Assembly (NCBI RefSeq): GCF_024170285.1
Contig: NZ_JALJXV010000004.1
Span: 62,001-126,000 of the forward strand
Length of the DNA: 64,000 nt
Reading direction: 5' to 3'
DNA from: Natronocella acetinitrilica
GTDB taxonomy: Bacteria; Pseudomonadota; Gammaproteobacteria; Nitrococcales; Aquisalimonadaceae
The notes beneath the pieces are model-generated. The model was not told the origin of the DNA and made no database searches. It saw only the letters and a program-made list of their open reading frames with translations. The position numbers and the translations under genes were made by a program. This document shows, in pieces, positions 26,583-37,013 of this stretch; within the stretch, counting starts at the first letter, position 1, and every line of letters starts with the position of its first letter.

Positions 26583-27055
26583 GCAAAGTGCCCCTGACCG
26601 TACGCGGCGCGGAAAAGCTGCGCGAAGAACTGAACCGACTGAAGTACAAGGAGCGGCCGCGCATTACCGAGGCCATCGCCGAGGCCCGGGCCCATGGCGA
26701 TTTGAAAGAGAATGCCGAGTATCACGCGGCGCGTGAGCAGCAGAGTTTTGTCGAGGGCCGCATTCAGGATATCGAGAGCAAGCTGGCCAACGCCCAGGTT
26801 ATCGATGTGACCCAGCTGAATGCCGGTGGCAAGGTGGTATTCGGCGCCACGGTGGATCTGGTGGATGAGAATTCCGGCGACGAGTACAGCTACCGCATCG
26901 TGGGAGAGGATGAAGCCGACATCAAGGCGGGTCTGATTTCGGTGCAGTCACCCCTGGCTCGCGCCATGGTGGGGAAGGAAGAGGGAGACATCGTCACCGT
27001 CGAAGCGCCCGGCGGCACCCGGGAATACGAGATTGTGGGGGTGCGCTACGAGTAG
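26579..27055 (+). CDS. greA: Transcription elongation factor GreA
   Basis: This 158-residue protein has the N-terminal coiled-coil ([20 protein letters not shown]...) that inserts into the RNA polymerase secondary channel, with the acidic tip [15 protein letters not shown]. The C-terminal FKBP-like domain ends [13 protein letters not shown]. It stimulates cleavage of backtracked RNA. Its ATG overlaps the carB stop by 4 nt, so it is coupled to carAB, a common gammaproteobacterial arrangement. It is convergent with yhbY, 21 bp away. Confidence 0.97.
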   Translation: MSKVPLTVRGAEKLREELNRLKYKERPRITEAIAEARAHGDLKENAEYHAAREQQSFVEGRIQDIESKLANAQVIDVTQLNAGGKVVFGATVDLVDENSGDEYSYRIVGEDEADIKAGLISVQSPLARAMVGKEEGDIVTVEAPGGTREYEIVGVRYE

Positions 27056-27076
27056 GCGCGCAGCGTCGCGGGTTAT

Positions 27077-27379
27077 TCAGGGGAGGGCGAGGCGTCGCTT
27101 CTTCTCGATCCGGGAGCGCCGGAACAGCAGGGCGATCTTGCCCACGGCCTGCACCAGGCTTGCGTCGGCCTTGAGGCAGATCGTCTCGATGTGCGCCCGA
27201 CGCTGCTCGCGGTCATCGGCGACGACCTTGACCTTGATCAGTTCATGGTCGTCCAGCGCCTGGTCTATTTCCGCCATGACATTATCAGTCAGCCCGGCAT
27301 TGCCCATCAGTACCACCGGCTTGAGCGCGTGGCCGAGTCGGCGCAGGTGCAACTTCTGTTCATCGGTGAGTTGACGCAT
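27077..27379 (-). CDS. yhbY: YhbY family RNA-binding protein (CRM domain)
   Basis: This 100-residue protein is a single CRM domain associated with 50S ribosome assembly. LKPVVLMGNAGLTDNVMAEI carries the GxxG loop, followed by HELIKVKVVADDRE. Length and start match E. coli YhbY, so I start at the ATG at 27379, although no good ribosome site precedes it. Its start codon overlaps, on the opposite strand, the start codon of the membrane protein gene at 27378. Confidence 0.93.
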   Translation of the reverse strand: MRQLTDEQKLHLRRLGHALKPVVLMGNAGLTDNVMAEIDQALDDHELIKVKVVADDREQRRAHIETICLKADASLVQAVGKIALLFRRSRIEKKRRLALP

Positions 27380-27677
27380 GGCGAATAACGAGTGTCGTCC
27401 GGAGCAGGAAACGGCGCGGAGTGTAGCACGTGACCGTCCGCCTGCGCAGCAGATCCTGTTCCCCGGCGTCAAGCTCGATCTGGCGGTGATTCTGCTGTTG
27501 CTGGTCTGTCTCTGGTTCGCAGTGAGCATTGCCGGACTCGATCACATGGCGGCGTTGTCCGTCCTCCTGTTGGGGAGTTGCTCCGGCGCCCTGTGGCTAG
27601 TCTGGCGGATCCGCCGCGCGCTTCGGGCAGCAGAGCGTGGCCTGCAGCAGAAGCGGGAAGACTTCGATGGCGCGTAG
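27378..27677 (+). CDS. Hypothetical small membrane protein
   Basis: This 99-residue protein has a polar N-terminus of about 28 residues, a hydrophobic block of two probable membrane helices (about 32-76) and a basic coiled tail [23 protein letters not shown] lies 8 nt before the ATG and codon use is GC-rich at third positions like its neighbours, so it is probably real. It overlaps rlmE by 11 nt and so would be cotranscribed with rlmE and perhaps ftsH. I do not recognise a family. Confidence 0.6.
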   Translation: MANNECRPEQETARSVARDRPPAQQILFPGVKLDLAVILLLLVCLWFAVSIAGLDHMAALSVLLLGSCSGALWLVWRIRRALRAAERGLQQKREDFDGA

Positions 27678-28287
27678 CAAGAGCAGTGGGCGTTGGCTGC
27701 ACGAGCATTTTAACGATGCCTACGTGCGCGAGGCACAGAAGCAGGGGTATCGCTCCAGGGCTGCGTTCAAGCTGCTGGAGATCCAGCGTAAGGACCGCCT
27801 GCTGAAGCCCGGCATGCGTGTCGTTGACCTGGGGGCTGCTCCGGGTGGCTGGACCCAGGTCGCCGCCCGGGAGGTGGGTGCCGGAGGTCTGGTGGTGGCC
27901 CTGGATATACTGGCCATGGATCAGGTGGAAGATGCCCGCGTGATTCAGGCGGACTTCACAGAAGACGCGGCCCTCGCCGCTCTCGACCAGGTTCTGGGAG
28001 GGCAGCCGGTGGACCTTGTACTTTCGGATATGGCCCCCAACATATCAGGTGTCAAGGCGGTGGATCAGCCTCGGGCGATGCACCTTGCCGAACTGGCGCT
28101 GGACTTTGCCGACAGTCATCTGAAACCTGGCGGCGATTTTCTGGTCAAGATATTTCAGGGCGAGGGTTTCGATGAATACCTGCGCCTGGTCCGACAGGGC
28201 TACCGGAAGGTCCTGACACGCAAGCCCGCTTCTTCTAGGGGTCGCAGCCGGGAGATGTATCTGCTGGCCCGTCAAAAGCAGGTGTAG
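27667..28287 (+). CDS. rlmE: 23S rRNA (uridine-2'-O)-methyltransferase RlmE (FtsJ/RrmJ)
   Basis: This 206-residue enzyme methylates U2552 of 23S rRNA in the 50S A-loop. It has the SAM motif [25 protein letters not shown], and the K-D-K-E tetrad spread over [12 protein letters not shown], the SDMAP Asp, [11 protein letters not shown] and the SREMYL Glu. The start ATG at 27667 has GGAAG 8 nt upstream; an in-frame start at 27637 would add ten residues not seen in the family. It stands upstream of ftsH, the standard rlmE-ftsH pair. Confidence 0.96.
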   Translation: MARSKSSGRWLHEHFNDAYVREAQKQGYRSRAAFKLLEIQRKDRLLKPGMRVVDLGAAPGGWTQVAAREVGAGGLVVALDILAMDQVEDARVIQADFTEDAALAALDQVLGGQPVDLVLSDMAPNISGVKAVDQPRAMHLAELALDFADSHLKPGGDFLVKIFQGEGFDEYLRLVRQGYRKVLTRKPASSRGRSREMYLLARQKQV

Positions 28288-28368
28288 TACGGTTACGCAC
28301 ACTGCACGGTGCATTAGGCACCAGTCTTCCGGCCTGTCGTCGGGAGCCAACGACCGAGGTTTATCGCC

Positions 28369-30315
28369 TTGAACGATATGGCAAAGAATCTCATCCTCTG
28401 GGTGATTATCGCTGTTGTCCTGATGTCCGTCTTCAGTAGCTTCCAGGAGCGGACGACGACGGCCAACAAGGTGACGTATTCGGATTTCCTCGCGCAGGTT
28501 GAGCGCGGCGGCATTCGGGAAGTGACCATACAGGGCCAGGACATCAAGGGTGTCACCACGGGTGGCGAGTCCTTCCGTACTTTGAGCCCGGAAACGGACA
28601 ACCGCGCGCTGATCGGTTCCCTGCTGGATAACAGCGTGGCCATCGATGCCCAGGAGCCGGAAGGCCGCAGCATGTTCTGGCAGATCCTGATCTCCTGGAC
28701 GCCATTCCTGCTGCTGATCGCTGTCTGGATCTACTTCATGCGCCAGATGCAGGGCGGCGGCGGTGGTCGCGGGGCCATGTCGTTCGGCAAGAGCAAGGCA
28801 AAGATGATGACCGAGGAACAGGTCAAGGTCACCTTTGCCGATGTGGCTGGCGTGGAAGAGGCCAAGGAAGAGGTTGGTGAATTGGTCGACTTCCTTCGTG
28901 ATCCTTCCAAGTTTCAGCGTCTCGGCGGAAAGATTCCCCGTGGGGTGCTGATGGTGGGGTCTCCCGGTACGGGCAAGACCCTGCTGGCCAAGGCCATTGC
29001 AGGCGAAGCCAAGGTGCCGTTCTTCAGCATCTCCGGTTCCGACTTCGTGGAAATGTTTGTTGGCGTGGGCGCCTCCCGCGTGCGGGACATGTTCGCCCAG
29101 GCCAAGAAGCATGCACCGTGCATCATCTTTATTGATGAAATCGATGCCGTGGGTCGGCAGCGTGGTGCCGGCCTTGGTGGCGGGCACGATGAACGTGAGC
29201 AGACGCTCAACCAGCTTCTGGTGGAGATGGATGGCTTCGAGGGTAACGAGGGCATCATCGTGATCGCGGCCACCAACCGGCCCGATGTCCTCGACCCGGC
29301 CCTGTTGCGTCCCGGCCGTTTCGACCGGCAGGTCGTTGTGCCGCTGCCCGATGTCCGCGGTCGTGAGCAGATTCTCAAGGTTCACATGACCAAGCTGCCG
29401 CTGGCCCGGGGTATCAACCCGGCAACGCTGGCCCGCGGCACCCCCGGCTTCTCCGGTGCCGATCTGGCTAACCTGGTGAACGAGGCTGCGCTGTTTGCCG
29501 CCCGTGGCAACAAGCGCGAGGTCGATATGGACGACTTCGAGCGGGCCAAGGACAAGATCATGATGGGTGCGGAACGCCGCTCCATGGTCATGGACGAAGA
29601 GCAGAAGCGTCTTACTGCCTATCACGAGGCCGGCCACGCAATCGTGGGCTTGCTGACGCCCAAGCACGATCCGGTGCACAAGGTCACCATTATCCCGCGG
29701 GGCCGCGCTCTCGGGGTGACCATGTTCCTGCCGGAGCATGACCCGCTTGGGTACTCCAAGGAGCAGCTCAATAGCAAGATCGCCGTCGCCTTTGGTGGCC
29801 GTCTGGCAGAGGAGCTGATTTTCGGCAAGGATTCGGTCACCACCGGCGCCCAGAACGACATCAAGGTCGCGACGGCCTACGCCCGGGATATGGTCACGAA
29901 ATGGGGGCTTTCCGATCGGATGGGGCCGCTTGCCTACAGCGACGATGACGATCAGCCGTTCCTCGGCCAGCAGATGAGCAAGGTAAAGGCGGTGTCCGAC
30001 GAGACCGCGCATGCCATCGACGAAGAGGTGCGTGCGATCATCGACACCAACTACAAGCATGCCCGGGAGATTCTCGCAGCGAACATGGAAACCCTGCATG
30101 CCATGTCCGACGCGCTCATGCAGTACGAGACCATCGATCGCAAGCAGATCGATGAGATCATGGCTGGTCGCCCTGCGGGGCCGCCTGCCCATGAGCAGGA
30201 TCGTGGCGATGGCGGCGGCCGCAGTACGCCCAACGCGCCGACCTCCACGGACGATGAGCGCGATGATCGTGCGTCCGGTGGCGGCAAGTTGGGTGATCCT
30301 GCCGGCGAGCACTAG
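28369..30315 (+). CDS. ftsH: ATP-dependent zinc metalloprotease FtsH
   Basis: This 648-residue inner-membrane AAA+ protease has two N-terminal helices (about 7-24 and 105-125) flanking a periplasmic domain. An AAA+ module follows, with Walker A GSPGTGKT (197-204; Ser replaces the usual second Pro-loop residue) and Walker B IIFIDEID, then the zinc peptidase motif HEAGH near residue 420. It degrades membrane proteins and short-lived regulators. The start is a TTG at 28369 with GAGG 9 nt upstream; the ATG at 28378 is the alternative. The C-terminal tail after the protease domain is Gly/Asp-rich. Confidence 0.97.
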   Translation: MNDMAKNLILWVIIAVVLMSVFSSFQERTTTANKVTYSDFLAQVERGGIREVTIQGQDIKGVTTGGESFRTLSPETDNRALIGSLLDNSVAIDAQEPEGRSMFWQILISWTPFLLLIAVWIYFMRQMQGGGGGRGAMSFGKSKAKMMTEEQVKVTFADVAGVEEAKEEVGELVDFLRDPSKFQRLGGKIPRGVLMVGSPGTGKTLLAKAIAGEAKVPFFSISGSDFVEMFVGVGASRVRDMFAQAKKHAPCIIFIDEIDAVGRQRGAGLGGGHDEREQTLNQLLVEMDGFEGNEGIIVIAATNRPDVLDPALLRPGRFDRQVVVPLPDVRGREQILKVHMTKLPLARGINPATLARGTPGFSGADLANLVNEAALFAARGNKREVDMDDFERAKDKIMMGAERRSMVMDEEQKRLTAYHEAGHAIVGLLTPKHDPVHKVTIIPRGRALGVTMFLPEHDPLGYSKEQLNSKIAVAFGGRLAEELIFGKDSVTTGAQNDIKVATAYARDMVTKWGLSDRMGPLAYSDDDDQPFLGQQMSKVKAVSDETAHAIDEEVRAIIDTNYKHAREILAANMETLHAMSDALMQYETIDRKQIDEIMAGRPAGPPAHEQDRGDGGGRSTPNAPTSTDDERDDRASGGGKLGDPAGEH

Positions 30316-30321
30316 CACACC

Positions 30322-31209
30322 ATGCCGCACGTAAATGGCGGGCGCTCGACCTCCGTGTCGGCGCCCGCGGTTCTTGATTGCGGGGGGAAAGTCCTGTCCC
30401 TGGACCGTCCCCGTATCATGGGTGTGCTCAACGTCACCCCTGACTCTTTCTCCGATGCCGGTGCCTACTTCAGCCTGGACGATGCCCTTGTGCAGGCCGA
30501 GCGCATGATCGCGGAGGGAGCCGACCTCATCGACATCGGCGGAGAATCCACGCGGCCGGGCTCCGACAGCGTCTCGGTCCAGCAGGAACTCGACCGGGTC
30601 ATGCCAGTGCTTGAGCGCCTGGTGAGCGCCTTTGACGTTCCCGTATCCGTCGATACCAGCAAGCCCGAGGTCATGACCGAGGCCGCCGCATGCGGCGCTG
30701 GAATGATCAATGACGTGCTGGCATTACGGGGCGAGGGAGCACTGCACGCTGCCGTGGCCACGGGATTGCCAGTGTGCCTGATGCACATGCAGGGGCAGCC
30801 ACGCACCATGCAGGACAACCCTCATTACGAGGATGTGGTGGGCGAAGTCATGGCATTCCTTGGTGAGCGGGTCGCGGCTTGCGCGGGTGCTGGCATGACA
30901 CGGCAGCGGTTGATCCTCGACCCCGGTTTCGGTTTCGGCAAGAGCCTCGCCCACAACTACCGGCTTCTGAGGGAGCTTGGCCGTTTTGTCGGCATGGGGC
31001 TGCCGGTTCTGGTTGGTCTGTCCCGCAAGTCCATGCTGGGACGTGTGCTGGACCGCGATGTTGATGAGCGGCTATACGGCAGTATTGCTGCAGCCGTGCT
31101 CGCGGCCCGCGAAGGTGCTCGTATAATTCGGGTGCACGATGTCGGGCCGACGCGCGAGGCCATCGCTATTGTTCAAGCGACGCTGGAAGCCGAATCCCTG
31201 GCGGTCTAG
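30322..31209 (+). CDS. folP: Dihydropteroate synthase
   Basis: This 295-residue enzyme joins 4-aminobenzoate to the dihydropterin pyrophosphate in folate synthesis and is the sulfonamide target. Family text: IMGVLNVTPDSFSDAG, DLIDIGGESTRPGSD, VSVDTSKPEV, LILDPGFGFGKS, VGLSRKSMLG and RVHDV. About 20 extra residues precede the TIM barrel, so the true start may be slightly later. It lies 6 bp after ftsH and 34 bp before glmM, the usual ftsH-folP-glmM operon. Confidence 0.96.
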   Translation: MPHVNGGRSTSVSAPAVLDCGGKVLSLDRPRIMGVLNVTPDSFSDAGAYFSLDDALVQAERMIAEGADLIDIGGESTRPGSDSVSVQQELDRVMPVLERLVSAFDVPVSVDTSKPEVMTEAAACGAGMINDVLALRGEGALHAAVATGLPVCLMHMQGQPRTMQDNPHYEDVVGEVMAFLGERVAACAGAGMTRQRLILDPGFGFGKSLAHNYRLLRELGRFVGMGLPVLVGLSRKSMLGRVLDRDVDERLYGSIAAAVLAAREGARIIRVHDVGPTREAIAIVQATLEAESLAV

Positions 31210-31243
31210 ACCGGCGTCTCCCAACGATTGACAGGACGTGAAA

Positions 31244-32581
31244 ATGGGGCGGCAGTACTTTGGAACCGACGGTATACGGGGGCGGGTCGGAGAGTATCCG
31301 ATTACACCGGATTTCGTGCTCAAGCTTGGTTGGGCGGTTGGTCGTGTGCTGGCGCAACAGGATCGTGATCTCGTCCTGATCGGCAAGGACACCCGCATCT
31401 CCGGTTACATGTTCGAGTCGGCGCTGGAGGCCGGTTTATCTGCTGCCGGGGTCGATATCCGGTTGCTTGGTCCCATGCCGACCCCGGCGATCGCCTACCT
31501 GACCAGCACTCTGCGTGCCGGGGCCGGGATCGTGATCAGCGCGTCCCATAACCCCCATGAGGATAACGGCATCAAGTTCTTTTCCGCCGATGGCGAGAAG
31601 CTCGATGATGCCACCGAGGAGCGCATAGAGGCACTGTTACAGGAGAGCCTGACCACGGTGAATTCCAGCGCCCTGGGCAAGGTCGCACGGTTGGAGGATG
31701 CGCCCGGCCGCTATATCGAGTTCTGCAAGAGCAGCGTCGAGCGGCAGTTGCGTCTTGACGGCATGCGCCTGGTGTTGGACTGCGCGAACGGCGCGACCTA
31801 TCACGTGGGCCCGGAAGTCTTCCGCGAACTGGGTGCCGAAGTTGTGGTTATCGGCAACCGACCCGATGGTCTCAACATCAATGTCGATTGTGGCTCCACC
31901 AGTCCACAAGGCCTGCAGAAGGCGGTGATCGAGCACGGCGCCCACGCCGGTATCGCGTTTGATGGCGATGGTGATCGACTGGTCATGGTGGACGAGAACG
32001 GTGAGATCCTCGACGGTGATGAGCTTCTGTTCATTATTGCCCGCGGGCGCCAGCGTGAGGGCGCGCTGCGTGGCCCGGTGGTGGGCACATTGATGAGCAA
32101 CCTGGGGCTCGAGCTGGCATTGCGTGAGCTGGGTGTCGATTTTATCCGTGCCAAGGTGGGTGACCGCTACGTACTGGAACAATTGAAGCGCGAGTCCGGC
32201 ATTCTCGGTGGCGAGTCTTCAGGCCACATTCTCTGTCTTGATCGTACGACCACCGGGGATGGCATCATCTCGGCCTTGCAGGTGCTGGAGGTGCTCCACA
32301 GGGAGAACGTCTCGCTGGCAGAGGCCAGGGGCGGAATGACCAAGTATCCGCAGCACATGATTAATGTGCCAGTGGGGCGTGTGCGGGCTATCGACGACAA
32401 CGCGACCATTGCTGACGCCGTGAGGCTCACGGAGTCGGCGCTTGGTGATCAGGGGCGGGTGTTGCTGCGGCCGTCGGGCACGGAACCGGTAATCCGGGTG
32501 ATGGTTGAGGGACGTGATGCGGCCTCGGTCAGACAGCATGCGCAGACGCTTGCGGATGCGGTGAAGCGCGCACTGGCCTGA
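31244..32581 (+). CDS. glmM: Phosphoglucosamine mutase
   Basis: This 445-residue enzyme converts glucosamine 6-phosphate to glucosamine 1-phosphate for peptidoglycan and LPS. It has the N-terminal [15 protein letters not shown], the phosphoserine loop [13 protein letters not shown] with the catalytic Ser, the metal loop AFDGDGDRL, the sugar loop GGESSGH and the phosphate loop [12 protein letters not shown]. The ATG at 31244 has AGGA 7 nt upstream and matches the family start; a GTG at 31238 is too close to that site. Confidence 0.97.
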   Translation: MGRQYFGTDGIRGRVGEYPITPDFVLKLGWAVGRVLAQQDRDLVLIGKDTRISGYMFESALEAGLSAAGVDIRLLGPMPTPAIAYLTSTLRAGAGIVISASHNPHEDNGIKFFSADGEKLDDATEERIEALLQESLTTVNSSALGKVARLEDAPGRYIEFCKSSVERQLRLDGMRLVLDCANGATYHVGPEVFRELGAEVVVIGNRPDGLNINVDCGSTSPQGLQKAVIEHGAHAGIAFDGDGDRLVMVDENGEILDGDELLFIIARGRQREGALRGPVVGTLMSNLGLELALRELGVDFIRAKVGDRYVLEQLKRESGILGGESSGHILCLDRTTTGDGIISALQVLEVLHRENVSLAEARGGMTKYPQHMINVPVGRVRAIDDNATIADAVRLTESALGDQGRVLLRPSGTEPVIRVMVEGRDAASVRQHAQTLADAVKRALA

Positions 32582-32656
32582 GTCGCCGGTCTGGTTATCT
32601 GCCCGGTTATCCTCGCCCTCCGTTGTGGCTGGTCCTGGAAAGCGTCAACACGGCGT

Positions 32657-32685
32657 TTGAATTGGTCATGCCGCGACGTTAAGAT
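32657..32685 (+). promoter_or_regulatory. Probable sigma-70 promoter of tpiA-secG
   Basis: TTGAAT (32657-32662), a 17-bp spacer and TAAGAT (32680-32685) lie 31 bp upstream of the tpiA start in the 135-bp gap after glmM. Confidence 0.45.
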
Positions 32686-32716
32686 TCCGGCCTGTTTGCC
32701 GACGTGAGGGATGTTC

Positions 32717-33481
32717 ATGCGTCAGCCGTTGGTCGCCGGGAACTGGAAAATGCATGGCTCCAGAGCCATGGCGCGGGCGCTATCCCAGGCGGTAGTCCGA
32801 GGTACGGCGGAGCTCGATGCCATAGAGGTGGTGCTGCTACCGCCCTATGTCCTGATTCCCCGGGTGTCCGAAGAGGTTGCCGACAGCGCCGTTGTGCTGG
32901 GTGCGCAGAATGTGGCAACCGCGCGTGAGGGCGCTTTCACGGGCGAGATTTCCGCTCCGATGCTGCGGGAGTTTGGCTGTCGTTACGCGCTGGTGGGGCA
33001 TTCGGAGCGTCGTCAGCTATTCGGTGAAACCGATGCCCTGGTGGCCAAACGGGCGTTGGCGGCGCTGCAGGAAGATTTGCGGCCCATCGTCTGTGTGGGG
33101 GAAACCCTTGCGGAGCGGGAAGCATCGGAAACCGAAGACGTGGTGCTTCGGCAACTCGACGCTGTCCTGTCCGCCGTGCCAGAGGCGCAGCTGGGTCAAG
33201 TGGTGTTTGCCTACGAGCCGGTGTGGGCAATCGGTACCGGACGGACCGCAACGCCAGAGCAGGCCCAGGCCGTGCATGCCTTGCTCCGGGAGCGGTTGCA
33301 CCGCCTGGGTGCGGAGATTGGTCGGCGCGCCAGAATACTTTACGGTGGCAGCGTGAAGCCCGGCAATGCCGGTGAGCTTCTTGCCATGCCGGATATCGAC
33401 GGCGGACTGATCGGTGGCGCCTCCCTGGTAGCTGACGATTTTCTCGCCATTTGCGAGCAAGCGGCTTTGCGCCGCGAATGA
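32717..33481 (+). CDS. tpiA: Triosephosphate isomerase
   Basis: This 254-residue TIM-barrel enzyme interconverts dihydroxyacetone phosphate and glyceraldehyde 3-phosphate. Catalytic residues are visible in NWKMHG (Lys), LVGHSERR (His) and AYEPVWAIGTG (Glu), with the phosphate loop YGGSVKPGN. I use the second ATG at 32717, which has GAGG 8 nt upstream, rather than the one at 32711. secG follows 21 bp later. Confidence 0.97.
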   Translation: MRQPLVAGNWKMHGSRAMARALSQAVVRGTAELDAIEVVLLPPYVLIPRVSEEVADSAVVLGAQNVATAREGAFTGEISAPMLREFGCRYALVGHSERRQLFGETDALVAKRALAALQEDLRPIVCVGETLAEREASETEDVVLRQLDAVLSAVPEAQLGQVVFAYEPVWAIGTGRTATPEQAQAVHALLRERLHRLGAEIGRRARILYGGSVKPGNAGELLAMPDIDGGLIGGASLVADDFLAICEQAALRRE

Positions 33482-33502
33482 ACCGAACAGAGAGAGAGCC
33501 TG

Positions 33503-33865
33503 ATGGGACAGATTATCCTGGTCATCCACGTGCTGATCGCCATTACCTTGGTGGTTCTGGTGTTGCTCCAGCACGGCAAGGGGGCCGACGCGGGTGCCGC
33601 CTTTGGCAGTGGCGCATCGGCCACCGTATTCGGGGCCCAGGGCTCGTCGTCCTTTCTGGTGCGCATCACCACGGCCCTGGCGATCGGTTTCTTCCTCACC
33701 AGCCTGACCCTGGCGATGATCGCGGCCCGGCAGTCCACCCCGGGGAGTGTGGCTGACCTGATTGGCGATGAGCCAGCGTCAGAGGTGGAAGAGGGAGCGC
33801 CCGGAGCGCCGGATGAAGATACCGATGAAGTGATCGAGGACGCACCCCCGCCGCCGGACGAATAA
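33503..33865 (+). CDS. secG: Protein translocase subunit SecG
   Basis: This 120-residue inner-membrane protein has two helices (about 2-22 and 52-75) and the family loop [24 protein letters not shown]. It assists SecYE in protein export. The C-terminal third is strongly acidic and Pro-rich (many Asp/Glu from residue 88 on), which fits a halophilic proteome. The tpiA-secG-tRNA-Leu order is common in gammaproteobacteria. Confidence 0.95.
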   Translation: MGQIILVIHVLIAITLVVLVLLQHGKGADAGAAFGSGASATVFGAQGSSSFLVRITTALAIGFFLTSLTLAMIAARQSTPGSVADLIGDEPASEVEEGAPGAPDEDTDEVIEDAPPPPDE

Positions 33866-33877
33866 TCGCTTTCCGGT

Positions 33878-33906
33878 TTGCTGCGGTGCGTCGGGATTGG
33901 TAGAAT
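33878..33906 (+). promoter_or_regulatory. Promoter of tRNA-Leu
   Basis: TTGCTG (33878-33883), a 17-bp spacer and TAGAAT (33901-33906) stand 41 bp upstream of the mature tRNA 5' end. This is a good sigma-70 promoter in the short gap after secG. Confidence 0.6.
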
Positions 33907-33947
33907 TCCCGAGGTTTCGGCGAGGGACCGTCCAGTTCAAGCAAGAT

Positions 33948-34032
33948 GCGGATGTGGTGGAACTGGTAGACACGCTGTCTTGAGGGGGCAGTGGCGAAAG
34001 CCGTGCCGGTTCGAGTCCGGCCATCCGCACCA
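33948..34032 (+). tRNA. leuU: tRNA-Leu(GAG)
   Basis: An 85-nt class II tRNA with acceptor arm GCGGATG/CATCCGC, discriminator A34029 and encoded CCA. The anticodon stem CTGTC/GGCAG holds the loop TTGAGGG with anticodon GAG, reading CUU/CUC leucine codons. There is a long variable arm (TGGCGAAAGCCG) and the T loop TTCGAGT. The position after secG matches leuU of other gammaproteobacteria. Confidence 0.97.
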
Positions 34033-34075
34033 TCTCGCCTTACCGGCGCCGGTAGTTTCTTTCCGGTAAGTCACT

Positions 34076-34135
34076 GTATTTTAAAGAATTTTTAATGGGT
34101 TTAGGTTGACACCGAGGCGGTGACTGCTCTACACT
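34076..34135 (+). promoter_or_regulatory. Promoter of the nuo operon with AT-rich upstream element
   Basis: A perfect -35 TTGACA (34106-34111), an 18-bp spacer and a -10 TACACT (34130-34135) lie 53 bp before nuoA. The 30 bp before the -35 are strikingly AT-rich for this genome (runs of T, AAAGAATTTTTAATG), as expected of an UP element that binds the RNA polymerase alpha subunit. Confidence 0.6.
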
Positions 34136-34187
34136 GCGTCGCCGTGTATGGGTGCCTTTCGGCCGCCCGATCGACGGAGTGACGCCC

Positions 34188-34544
34188 ATGGTTGAGAATT
34201 ATCTGCCGATCCTCCTGTTTGTCATCGTCGGGCTGGGCATGGGCGCTGTGCTCCTCGCTGCCGGGTTCATTCTCGGGCCAAGTCGACCCAACGACGAGAA
34301 GCTGTCCCCCTACGAATGTGGTTTCGAGGCATTCGAAGACAGTCGAATGAAGTTCGACGTCCGGTACTATCTCGTTGCCATCCTGTTCATCATCTTCGAT
34401 CTTGAAATAGCGTTCCTTTTCCCGTGGGCAATTGTGCTCGACGAAATCGGTCTGTTCGGCTTTGCATCCATGGCCGTTTTCATCGCAATTCTCCTGATCG
34501 GCTTTCTCTATGAATGGAAGAAGGGGGCTCTGGAATGGGAGTAG
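34188..34544 (+). CDS. nuoA: NADH-quinone oxidoreductase subunit A
   Basis: This 118-residue membrane subunit of complex I has three helices. The conserved loop [20 protein letters not shown] (residues about 43-62) and [11 protein letters not shown] are present. It is the first gene of the 14-gene operon. The ATG at 34188 has GGAG 8 nt upstream; nuoB overlaps its end by 10 nt. Confidence 0.96.
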   Translation: MVENYLPILLFVIVGLGMGAVLLAAGFILGPSRPNDEKLSPYECGFEAFEDSRMKFDVRYYLVAILFIIFDLEIAFLFPWAIVLDEIGLFGFASMAVFIAILLIGFLYEWKKGALEWE

Positions 34545-35011
34545 AGGGCGTACTCGAGAAGGGCTTCGTCACCACGTCCGCCGACAAGCTCATCAATTGG
34601 GCGCGAACGGGTTCTCTCTGGCCAATGACCTTTGGCCTGGCCTGTTGTGCGGTAGAGATGATGCACGCCGGGGCTGCCCGCTACGACATGGACCGCTTCG
34701 GTATCATTTTCCGACCCAGTCCCCGCCAATCCGACGTGATGATCGTCGCTGGAACCCTGTGCAACAAGATGGCCCCGGCCCTGCGCAAGGTCTACGACCA
34801 GATGTCGGACCCGAAGTGGGTTATCTCCATGGGGTCTTGCGCCAACGGCGGCGGCTACTACCACTATTCCTATTCGGTTGTTCGCGGCTGTGATCGCATC
34901 GTTCCAGTCGACATCTACGTGCCTGGCTGTCCGCCCACGGCGGAGGCGCTGTTGTATGGAATCGTGCAGCTGCAGAACAAGATTCACCGGACCAATACCA
35001 TCGCGCGCTGA
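34535..35011 (+). CDS. nuoB: NADH-quinone oxidoreductase subunit B
   Basis: This 158-residue subunit carries iron-sulfur cluster N2, the last electron carrier before quinone. Ligands are the Cys pair in [10 protein letters not shown], the Cys of MGSCANGGG and that of VPGCPPT. I start at the ATG at 34535 inside the end of nuoA. Earlier ATG at 34514 would add seven residues. Confidence 0.96.
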   Translation: MGVEGVLEKGFVTTSADKLINWARTGSLWPMTFGLACCAVEMMHAGAARYDMDRFGIIFRPSPRQSDVMIVAGTLCNKMAPALRKVYDQMSDPKWVISMGSCANGGGYYHYSYSVVRGCDRIVPVDIYVPGCPPTAEALLYGIVQLQNKIHRTNTIAR

Positions 35012-35032
35012 CGCAGAGGCAGAGGCAGACGC

Positions 35033-35767
35033 ATGTCTGAGAAGCAGGAGCAACTGCTGGAGGGGCTCCGGGCCCGATTTGGCGATCGGCTCACCGGTGC
35101 GGAAACGGGGGTCGACATGGCCGCAATCGAGGTTGCGCCCGACCAGCTCTACGATGTTCTCAAGGAGCTGAGTGACAACCCCGATTGCCGGTTTGAGCAA
35201 CTCACGGATCTATGCGGTGTTGACTATGCCGCCTATGGCGAGGGGGAGTGGATTACCGAGCAGGCCTCCGGTAGCGGCTTTTCCCGGGGCGTGCGGGGCA
35301 ACAGTTTTGCCCGGCTCGGCCTGACCGGCATCTATGGTGTCGACGAGATCAAGACGAACACCGGGCGGCGCTTCGCCGTGGTGTACCACCTGCTGTCCAT
35401 GTCCTCGAATGAGCGTCTCCGGGTTCGCACCTATTGCGAGGATGACAACTTTCCGGTTGTCGATTCCGTGGTGAGCATCTGGGCAGGGGCCAATTGGTTC
35501 GAGCGTGAAGCGTTCGATCTGTACGGGATCGTTTTCGACGGGCACCCGGATCTGCGCCGCTTGCTGACCGATTACGGTTTCGTCGGACACCCATTCCGCA
35601 AGGACTTCCCCCTGATCGGCAATGTAGAGGTCCGCTATAACGAGGAGAAGGGGCGCGTTGTCTACGAGCCTGTCTCCATACAGCCACGGGTGCTGGTGCC
35701 GCGCGTGGTTCGGGATGACAGCCGATACGCGGATCACAATCCTCGGGAGGGTGCCGACAATGGCTGA
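35033..35767 (+). CDS. nuoC: NADH-quinone oxidoreductase subunit C
   Basis: This 244-residue peripheral-arm subunit (30-kDa family) is separate from NuoD here, unlike the NuoCD fusion of E. coli. The signature [24 protein letters not shown] and the end [10 protein letters not shown] are intact. An insert of about 25 residues ([20 protein letters not shown]) follows the LCGVDY strand. The gene is preceded by a small CAGAGG direct repeat and overlaps nuoD by 8 nt. Confidence 0.96.
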   Translation: MSEKQEQLLEGLRARFGDRLTGAETGVDMAAIEVAPDQLYDVLKELSDNPDCRFEQLTDLCGVDYAAYGEGEWITEQASGSGFSRGVRGNSFARLGLTGIYGVDEIKTNTGRRFAVVYHLLSMSSNERLRVRTYCEDDNFPVVDSVVSIWAGANWFEREAFDLYGIVFDGHPDLRRLLTDYGFVGHPFRKDFPLIGNVEVRYNEEKGRVVYEPVSIQPRVLVPRVVRDDSRYADHNPREGADNG

Positions 35768-37013
35768 CATCCGTTCCTACACGATGAATTTCGGCCCGCA
35801 GCACCCTGCGGCCCACGGTGTTCTGCGCCTGGTGCTGGAAATGGAAGGCGAGGTCATCCGCCGGGCCGACCCACATATCGGCCTTCTGCACCGGGCCACC
35901 GAAAAGCTCGCCGAGAGTAAGCCCTACAACCAGAGCATCGGCTACATGGATCGTCTCGATTACGTGTCCATGATGTGCAGTGAGCACGGCTATGTGCTCG
36001 CCATCGAAAAGCTGCTGGGGATTACGCCGCCACCCCGGGCACAGTACATCCGTGTGATGTTCGACGAAATCACCCGGATCCTGAATCACCTGATGTGGCT
36101 GGGCGCCCACGGGCTGGATGTGGGTGCCATGACGGTGTTCCTGTACTGCTTCCGTGAGCGGGAAGACCTGATGGATTGCTATGAGGCCGTCTCCGGTGCG
36201 CGTATGCACGCCACTTATTACCGGCCTGGCGGCGTGTATCGGGACTTGCCGCAGCGTATGCCGCAGTACGATGCGTCGAAGTTTCGCAGCGAGGCGGATC
36301 TGAAGCGTCTCAACGCGGCGCGCCAGGGCTCGCTGCTTGATTTCATTGAAGAGTTTACCGAGCGATTCCCGACCTGTGTGGATGAGTATGAAACATTGCT
36401 CACCGATAACCGCATCTGGAAACAGCGCCTGGTGGGGATCGGCGAAGTCACTGCCGAGCGGGCCATGGAACTCGGCTTTACCGGCCCCATGCTGCGTGGC
36501 TCCGGGGTGGAGTGGGACCTGCGCCGCACGCAGCCCTATGAGGTCTATGACCAGCTCGACTTCGAGATTCCGGTGGGTACCAACGGCGATTGCTATGACC
36601 GCTATCTGGTCCGTATCGAGGAGATGCGCCAGTCGAACCGGATTATCCGTCAGTGCGTGGACTGGCTGCGCAGAAATCCGGGCCCGGTCATGGTGGACGA
36701 TCACAAGATCGCCCCCCCGAGCCGGGAAGAAATGAAGGACGACATGGAGTCGCTGATCCATCACTTCAAGCTGTTTACCGAAGGCTACACGGTGCCCCGC
36801 GGCGAGGCCTACGCGGCGGTGGAGGCGCCGAAGGGCGAATTCGGTTGCTATATCGTGTCCGATGGTGCCAACAAGCCCTATCGCCTGAAGGTCCGGGCGC
36901 CGGGCTTCGCTCATCTGGCCGCCATGGACGAAATGAGCCGGGGCCATATGCTGGCCGACGTGGTGGCCATTATCGGAACACAGGACATCGTCTTCGGGGA
37001 GATCGACCGATGA
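35760..37013 (+). CDS. nuoD: NADH-quinone oxidoreductase subunit D
   Basis: This 417-residue 49-kDa-type subunit forms the quinone-binding cavity with NuoB. It has [18 protein letters not shown] with the His that faces quinone, [10 protein letters not shown], and the end [14 protein letters not shown]. The ATG at 35760 lies within the end of nuoC. Its stop overlaps the nuoE start (ATGA). Confidence 0.97.
   Translation: MADIRSYTMNFGPQHPAAHGVLRLVLEMEGEVIRRADPHIGLLHRATEKLAESKPYNQSIGYMDRLDYVSMMCSEHGYVLAIEKLLGITPPPRAQYIRVMFDEITRILNHLMWLGAHGLDVGAMTVFLYCFREREDLMDCYEAVSGARMHATYYRPGGVYRDLPQRMPQYDASKFRSEADLKRLNAARQGSLLDFIEEFTERFPTCVDEYETLLTDNRIWKQRLVGIGEVTAERAMELGFTGPMLRGSGVEWDLRRTQPYEVYDQLDFEIPVGTNGDCYDRYLVRIEEMRQSNRIIRQCVDWLRRNPGPVMVDDHKIAPPSREEMKDDMESLIHHFKLFTEGYTVPRGEAYAAVEAPKGEFGCYIVSDGANKPYRLKVRAPGFAHLAAMDEMSRGHMLADVVAIIGTQDIVFGEIDR

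Noticed and set aside
28045-30330. Very long antisense open frames opposite ftsH, infB, relA, nuoN and pnp
   Set aside because: The high GC content with G/C in third positions creates long open frames on the opposite strand; the sense genes are certain and the antisense proteins show no family features.
34040-34069. Inverted repeat after tRNA-Leu as a terminator
   Set aside because: Stem of 7 bp with a 16-nt loop and a competing inner palindrome, and no T tract directly after it.
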